From contig JAGMUV010000048.1 in assembly GCA_020744425.1 (NCBI GenBank), positions 217,815 through 281,814 on the forward strand: a stretch of DNA of 64,000 nt, written 5' to 3'. The notes beneath the pieces are model-generated. The model saw only the letters and a program-made list of their open reading frames with translations, ran no database searches and was not told the DNA's origin. The stretch comes from Dactylonectria macrodidyma (taxonomy: Eukaryota > Ascomycota > Sordariomycetes > Hypocreales > Nectriaceae). This document shows, piece after piece, positions 59,575-64,000 of the stretch (position 1 is its first letter; each line of letters opens with the position of its first letter). The position numbers and the translations under genes are program-made.

Positions 59575-61056
59575 ATGTATATAATAAGCAAATGTCCTAA
59601 ACAAGCGAGTGTCTTATTCAGATTTTCACTTTAAATCGCGATTTTAAAATAATTCTTAAAAACTTAAACTAACTTTAAAATAGCTATAGTTTTTAATATA
59701 GCTTAATTATAATATATATTATCCTTATGAACTTTCTTAAGCTATATATACCTATAGTGCTAGTAGTATAAAATTCGCACTATTTCTTTTACTATTTTTA
59801 TTTATAACTAGCTTAATTACTATTAAAACTGCTATTCGGACTTTTATTTTTACACTATTGCATTCTTTATTACTGCGTTTTTATATAGTTATGTGTTTAT
59901 ATTACTTGAGTTATTATAAAACGAAGGACTTAATTAATTAGTTAACTTAGTTATAAATAGATTCTTATTCCTCCTCTCTTAACTACTAAGAACTCATTAA
60001 TAGAACCTCCTTTTGCTATATCCTTCTATCTTAGTCCTTTTGCATATTAATAATAGCTATATTGCTTATAACTTATATTATCTACCCTTAATTAATATTA
60101 GCTAATGACTTTAAGAACGCTATTTCTTCTGAAGATATTTTAATTACTAGCTTTACTACTAGTTATCTTAAGAAGTATTATTTATTTTTAATCTAGTTCT
60201 TAAATCATTAGTTACTTCTAAAGAGGCATAATCTTAAGAATACTTTAGTCTTAAAGATCGCTAAAGTAACTTACTTACTATTAGAAAGTCACTAGGTTTT
60301 AATAGTTTTAATTTCCTTAAGACTATAATCTATTACTATAGCCTTTAGCTTATTAAGGGTTTCTATATCCTTACTAAGCTTAGTATCTAAGTTATATATA
60401 GAAAGAGTATAATAGCTGCTAAAACCTAAGTTACTAAGAGCGTGGAGTGTATTATACTAGACGTTTATTATAATATTCATTTTAGTCTCTAATGAGTTAA
60501 ATTGCGATCTGGAATTGTAAAGAGTTGAATTGCGACTTGGAATTGCGATGAGGTAACTTAGAATGTAATGAATGCAGAGCTCTTATGGGGCTTTTATTAT
60601 ATAACGATTTTGCCTTCTGATATCTAGCTTTTCTGTTTAGCTTTTCTATTTAGCTTTTCTAGTAACGCATTTTAAAGGGTTGAATAGAATAGTAAGGCTT
60701 GCATTCTGATATAGTAGAAACTCTAGTCATTCTGAGTTGCTGTTACCTTAGGCTTGGGTTTTGGGCCCTTATATTGTTATTTACTATTAGTTATATTTTT
60801 TTTTAACTGTTTAACCTCTGGCCCCTCTCTGAGTGTGTGCTGCTAAGGATTATAACTTTAATAACTAGCTTAATAAATTAGTTAGAAATATAAAGAAAAT
60901 ACTATTTTATAAGCTTTTTTTTAAAAAGCTTAAAATTAATTCTTTAGAAATTTAATAATTAAATAGCCTGTTTTAAAAAATCTAAAATATGTACTTTTAA
61001 CTATATAGTATAAGTAGAACACTCGCTTATTTAAGACATTCGCTTATTATATACAT
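59575..61056. mobile_element. TIR DNA element, 1482 bp, TA target duplication
   Basis: Starts ATGTATATAATAAGCAAATG, ends with CATTCGCTTATTATATACAT, and is flanked by TA on each side (59573-59574, 61057-61058). Inverted repeats extend at least 45 bp. The tip resembles those of the pogo element and MITEs (N-GTATATAATAAGC). The interior shows no transposase I can read, so it is probably a non-autonomous relative. Confidence 0.75.
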
Positions 61057-61135
61057 TATTAATATACATTATATAATTCTATTTATATTTATATTATTTA
61101 AAAAACCTTATATTCTTATAAGATTAAAATAAAAG

Positions 61136-62625
61136 TGTTAGATATATTAAAGGCAAAAGTTACTACTTATTACTACTTATTATTATAAGGCTTAGTAATC
61201 AGCTTCTAACTGATTCTATATAAAAAAGAAAGAGTATATAAAGCTTACTTTAAAACCTTAAGATATAAGAGTAAAAGTATAGAATATATAATTTTTACAC
61301 TCTAATATTTAATAATTAAAAGTCTTATTACTTTAATTTATTTTAATATTTTTAAAAATCTTTTTATCTTATTTATAATACTATATAGAAAATCCTAGAA
61401 AGAAGGTCTTATAGCTATTCTTATAAAACTTAGGGACTTCTTAGACTAAGAGTATGAATTCTTTCTTTAAATTAACCTTCTAAATTTATAATAGTACTTT
61501 AAAAAGAAGGTTTTCTTTAAAGAGGAACTAGCCTTTTTAGATATTAGAAGATATAAATATACTAAGATAATAGTAATATAATAGACTATTTAATTAGAAA
61601 TACTTAAAACTAAAAGGTCTAATTTAGATAATATATAGAAAATAACTAATAGAATATAGTCTTTATTTAACTTAATTAAATAAGGTTAGAAGAGCTTTTA
61701 ATAGGACCTTTCTTTTTATTAGCTTTAAGAAAAGTTATTAAAAAGATAGAAAAAGTCTTTAAAAACCTTTTAAAACTAGATTATTTAAACTATCTTTTCT
61801 AGTTATATTCAGACCTATTATTAGCTATATAAGTCAATTTATAAATAGTATTATAATCTCTATACTTAGTATAAGAGGTTAAAAGCAAATAAAATATAAA
61901 ATACTTAAAATATATATTTAACTCTTATAAAAATACTTCTAAAGATTATAACTTAAGCATTTAAATAGTTAGAAGAATAAAAGGAAGCCTTAATTAAAGA
62001 ATAATAATAAAAGGTCCTTAAGACTCTTTTTTATAGCTCTTAAGTATATAACTTTTTTAATATCTTTTTATACCTTCTCTTTACTTAAATAGTAGCTTAT
62101 AAAATTAGCTAATATAACCTAATTTAAAAAGAATCCTTTATTTATTAAAATCTAATAAATGCCTTTTAAAATAAGCTTAAAAATACAGAGGTTTTATAAA
62201 GCTTAAGTTATATAAGAAAAATCTCTTAAAGTGCATTCTTTATAAGCTTTACTAAAAAGGACTCTTAAAATAATAAATTAAAGAATGCTTATATTATTAA
62301 AGGCTAGTACTATTTTATAAAAAAAGGTAGAAAAAAGATAAAGTATTAGAAGTCTTTTAATAATTAAAAGAAATACTTAATATATAGTTTATTCTATTTT
62401 CTTAAGAAATACTTTTATATTTTTTTAAATATAGCTTAAAAAGAGTTTAGGCCTTAAGAAAATTTTTAAATAAAAGTAAGAAAAGCCTTTAAAAAAGACC
62501 TAGACCTCTAAGTATAATTAAAAGCTCTTATTTAAAAGAAATCTAAGAACTTACTAAAACTAGCTATTAAAGAAACCTCTAATTAATAATTATATAATTA
62601 GCTTATTATTAAAGTTATTTATGTG
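61136..62625 (+). mobile_element. Copia-like relic C2, plus strand, 5' part only
   Basis: Begins TGTTAGATATATTAAAGGC and is an inverted copy of 59062-57575 along its whole length, so C1 and C2 point away from each other. An LTR of about 170 bp is suggested (a TTTTTACA-like end at about 61300). It is cut at about 62625, where normal composition resumes. No reverse transcriptase is included. Confidence 0.65.
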
Positions 62626-64000
62626 TCGATTTGGGGGTCAGGTTTAGGTCGCAGACGGCTGTGGGTGGGGTACACTTTTTTAGAAAACAATATGGAAAAA
62701 TGGATATTGATTTAAAAAGAATTAATAGAAAGCTATGAGAGGTTTCCTAAGCACGGTGGCTATTTTATAGAGTTAGTTATGGAATTTAGAAGAAAGAAAG
62801 AGGAAAATAGAGTGGATGGGAGGGCGGACCCACAGTAAAGTCTTGGCTCACGATTAATTCAATGGGGCATAGTGCGAGGCCCACTTAAAAGTCTTGGCTC
62901 ACGATTAATTCAATGCGGTATAGCGCGAGGACGGATGGGCTTACCTAAGCCGCTTTTTCGCACAGGTCGGTCGGAGTTGAGAGGTTCGGCCGAAAGAAGC
63001 GCCCAACCAAGCCTCAAGGACGGACGACATCACCGCTACCCTGTAGCTGGTCAAAACATCGCCAACGGGTTCCAAGTAAAGTGACGGAATAATAGACTCC
63101 TAGGGTTATCTTGCGTAGAGAGTATTCCGTTAACTTGTGAAGCTATTAGAAGTAGCACTTTTCCCCCGAGAACTAATAACGAAGGCGTGTTTGACGGGTG
63201 GCTGGGCGAATACTTTGTATTACAATACGATGATAATTGTTTGGCTTTACTCTTACTTCTAAAGCGTACTGCAGAGACCCTTTAGCATCAGGATCGGGTC
63301 AGCATGTTAGACCAGCCTTCCCATAGTAACGCGAAGGAAAGGGAGACCGTATGCTAACCAATTCTACGAGAATGCATGAAAAAAAAAACAAAAAAATCCT
63401 GAATGTAATTAGACGTGGCATCCCGAAGAAACTGCTTGCTCGATTGCGCGCCCTCCAAAGCCTGTTCGCAGGCTTTGCTTTTACTCGATTATGTAATTTG
63501 CCAGACTGCCCGGGGTACACGTTCTGCGTCTCCTATTATTATTATCCCTTCTTGTGCGACGGATAGAGAGATTAAGCAAGATAATGTCTCAATCAGTCCT
63601 GAGACGTTGTGGTCGGCCTAAAAAAACAGCAGCGTCCGAAAAGGAGTGAGTGGTCCCAGGAACGTGCGTTGTAGCGTGCATGATTATAATGATACTACTA
63701 ATGACAACACTAGCAAGCCGTCCACCCCAATCGCGCACGGACTGAGTCGCAACAAGCAGAATTTATACATCATTACTATTATTAACCTCATCCGCCCGCT
63801 ATACCGTCGACGACGGATCCGGTTGTTGGCCTCCACCTGGAGCCGCATATCCTGAGTGTCGCACTGAGCGGGCTATAAGGATCAAAAATCAGCTGTTGAT
63901 TGCTTGATAAAAATTTTAGTGTGGAGGAAGAAGATAGACAGCTAATCATAAGGCAGCTTTACTATAGTTAATGTCTTGCTTATCTTTCATTGCTTGACAA
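62626..64000. other. Normal-composition end of the window, no gene recognised
   Basis: Contains a 51-bp duplication and several frames of up to 73 codons on both strands without domains. It could be the flank of a gene beyond the window. Confidence 0.4.
62829..62930. repeat. 51-bp tandem duplication, two copies
   Basis: Both units contain GTCTTGGCTCACGATTAATT followed by CAATG-GG-ATAG-GCGAGG, offset exactly 51 bp. Differences are few, so it is fairly recent. Confidence 0.85.

Overview
This window is nuclear DNA of a filamentous ascomycete (Pezizomycotina). Genes have short GT-AG introns of about 50-115 bp, some with CTAAC-like branch sites. They belong to families typical of these fungi: NACHT-ankyrin STAND receptors, an F-box-like protein, an S28 peptidase and a small cysteine-rich secreted protein. 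Repeats are saturated with C-to-T and G-to-A changes, with CAA/CAG and TGG codons turned into TAA/TAG. That is the signature of repeat-induced point mutation (RIP). I cannot name the species.

Region 1 (1-27.5 kb) is gene-bearing but battered. It starts with a TPR-repeat fragment. Next come a large NACHT-ankyrin (NLR-like) gene at 488-4893, a RIP-killed Myb/SANT-like gene, an MFS transporter scrap and LTR scraps. Then follow an F-box-like gene (9295-10509), a five-exon S28 serine peptidase (12582-14557, minus), LINE fragments and an unknown two-helix membrane protein (18161-19089). The region ends with a RIP-damaged second NACHT-ankyrin gene (20360-22204, minus), a tentative two-exon gene (23495-24076), a small secreted 10-cysteine protein (24463-24819, minus) and the intact 5' end of an SMP-30/gluconolactonase-like gene.

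Region 2 (about 27.45-62.6 kb) is one AT-rich RIP block made of nested transposons. A MITE sits inside another copy of the same MITE (27650-28506), both with TA target duplications. A Gypsy chromovirus (G1, 29036-54232) has 383-bp LTRs and the duplication CCCGA. It contains a second chromovirus in opposite orientation (G2, 31071-39222; 437-bp LTRs; AAGAA) and a third (G3, 44490-53716; 175-bp LTRs; ATAAC). G3 in turn contains a 1860-bp pogo-type DNA transposon (46908-48767; TA). Removing the pogo element rejoins the G3 reverse transcriptase in frame. To the right, two copia-like elements point away from each other around a 1482-bp TIR element.

Region 3 (62.6-64.0 kb) returns to normal composition. 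It holds a 51-bp tandem duplication and no gene I can recognise.

The functional content is the six intact or near-intact genes of region 1. Region 2 is a graveyard, valuable mainly because insertion order, target duplications and the residues destroyed by RIP can still be read.
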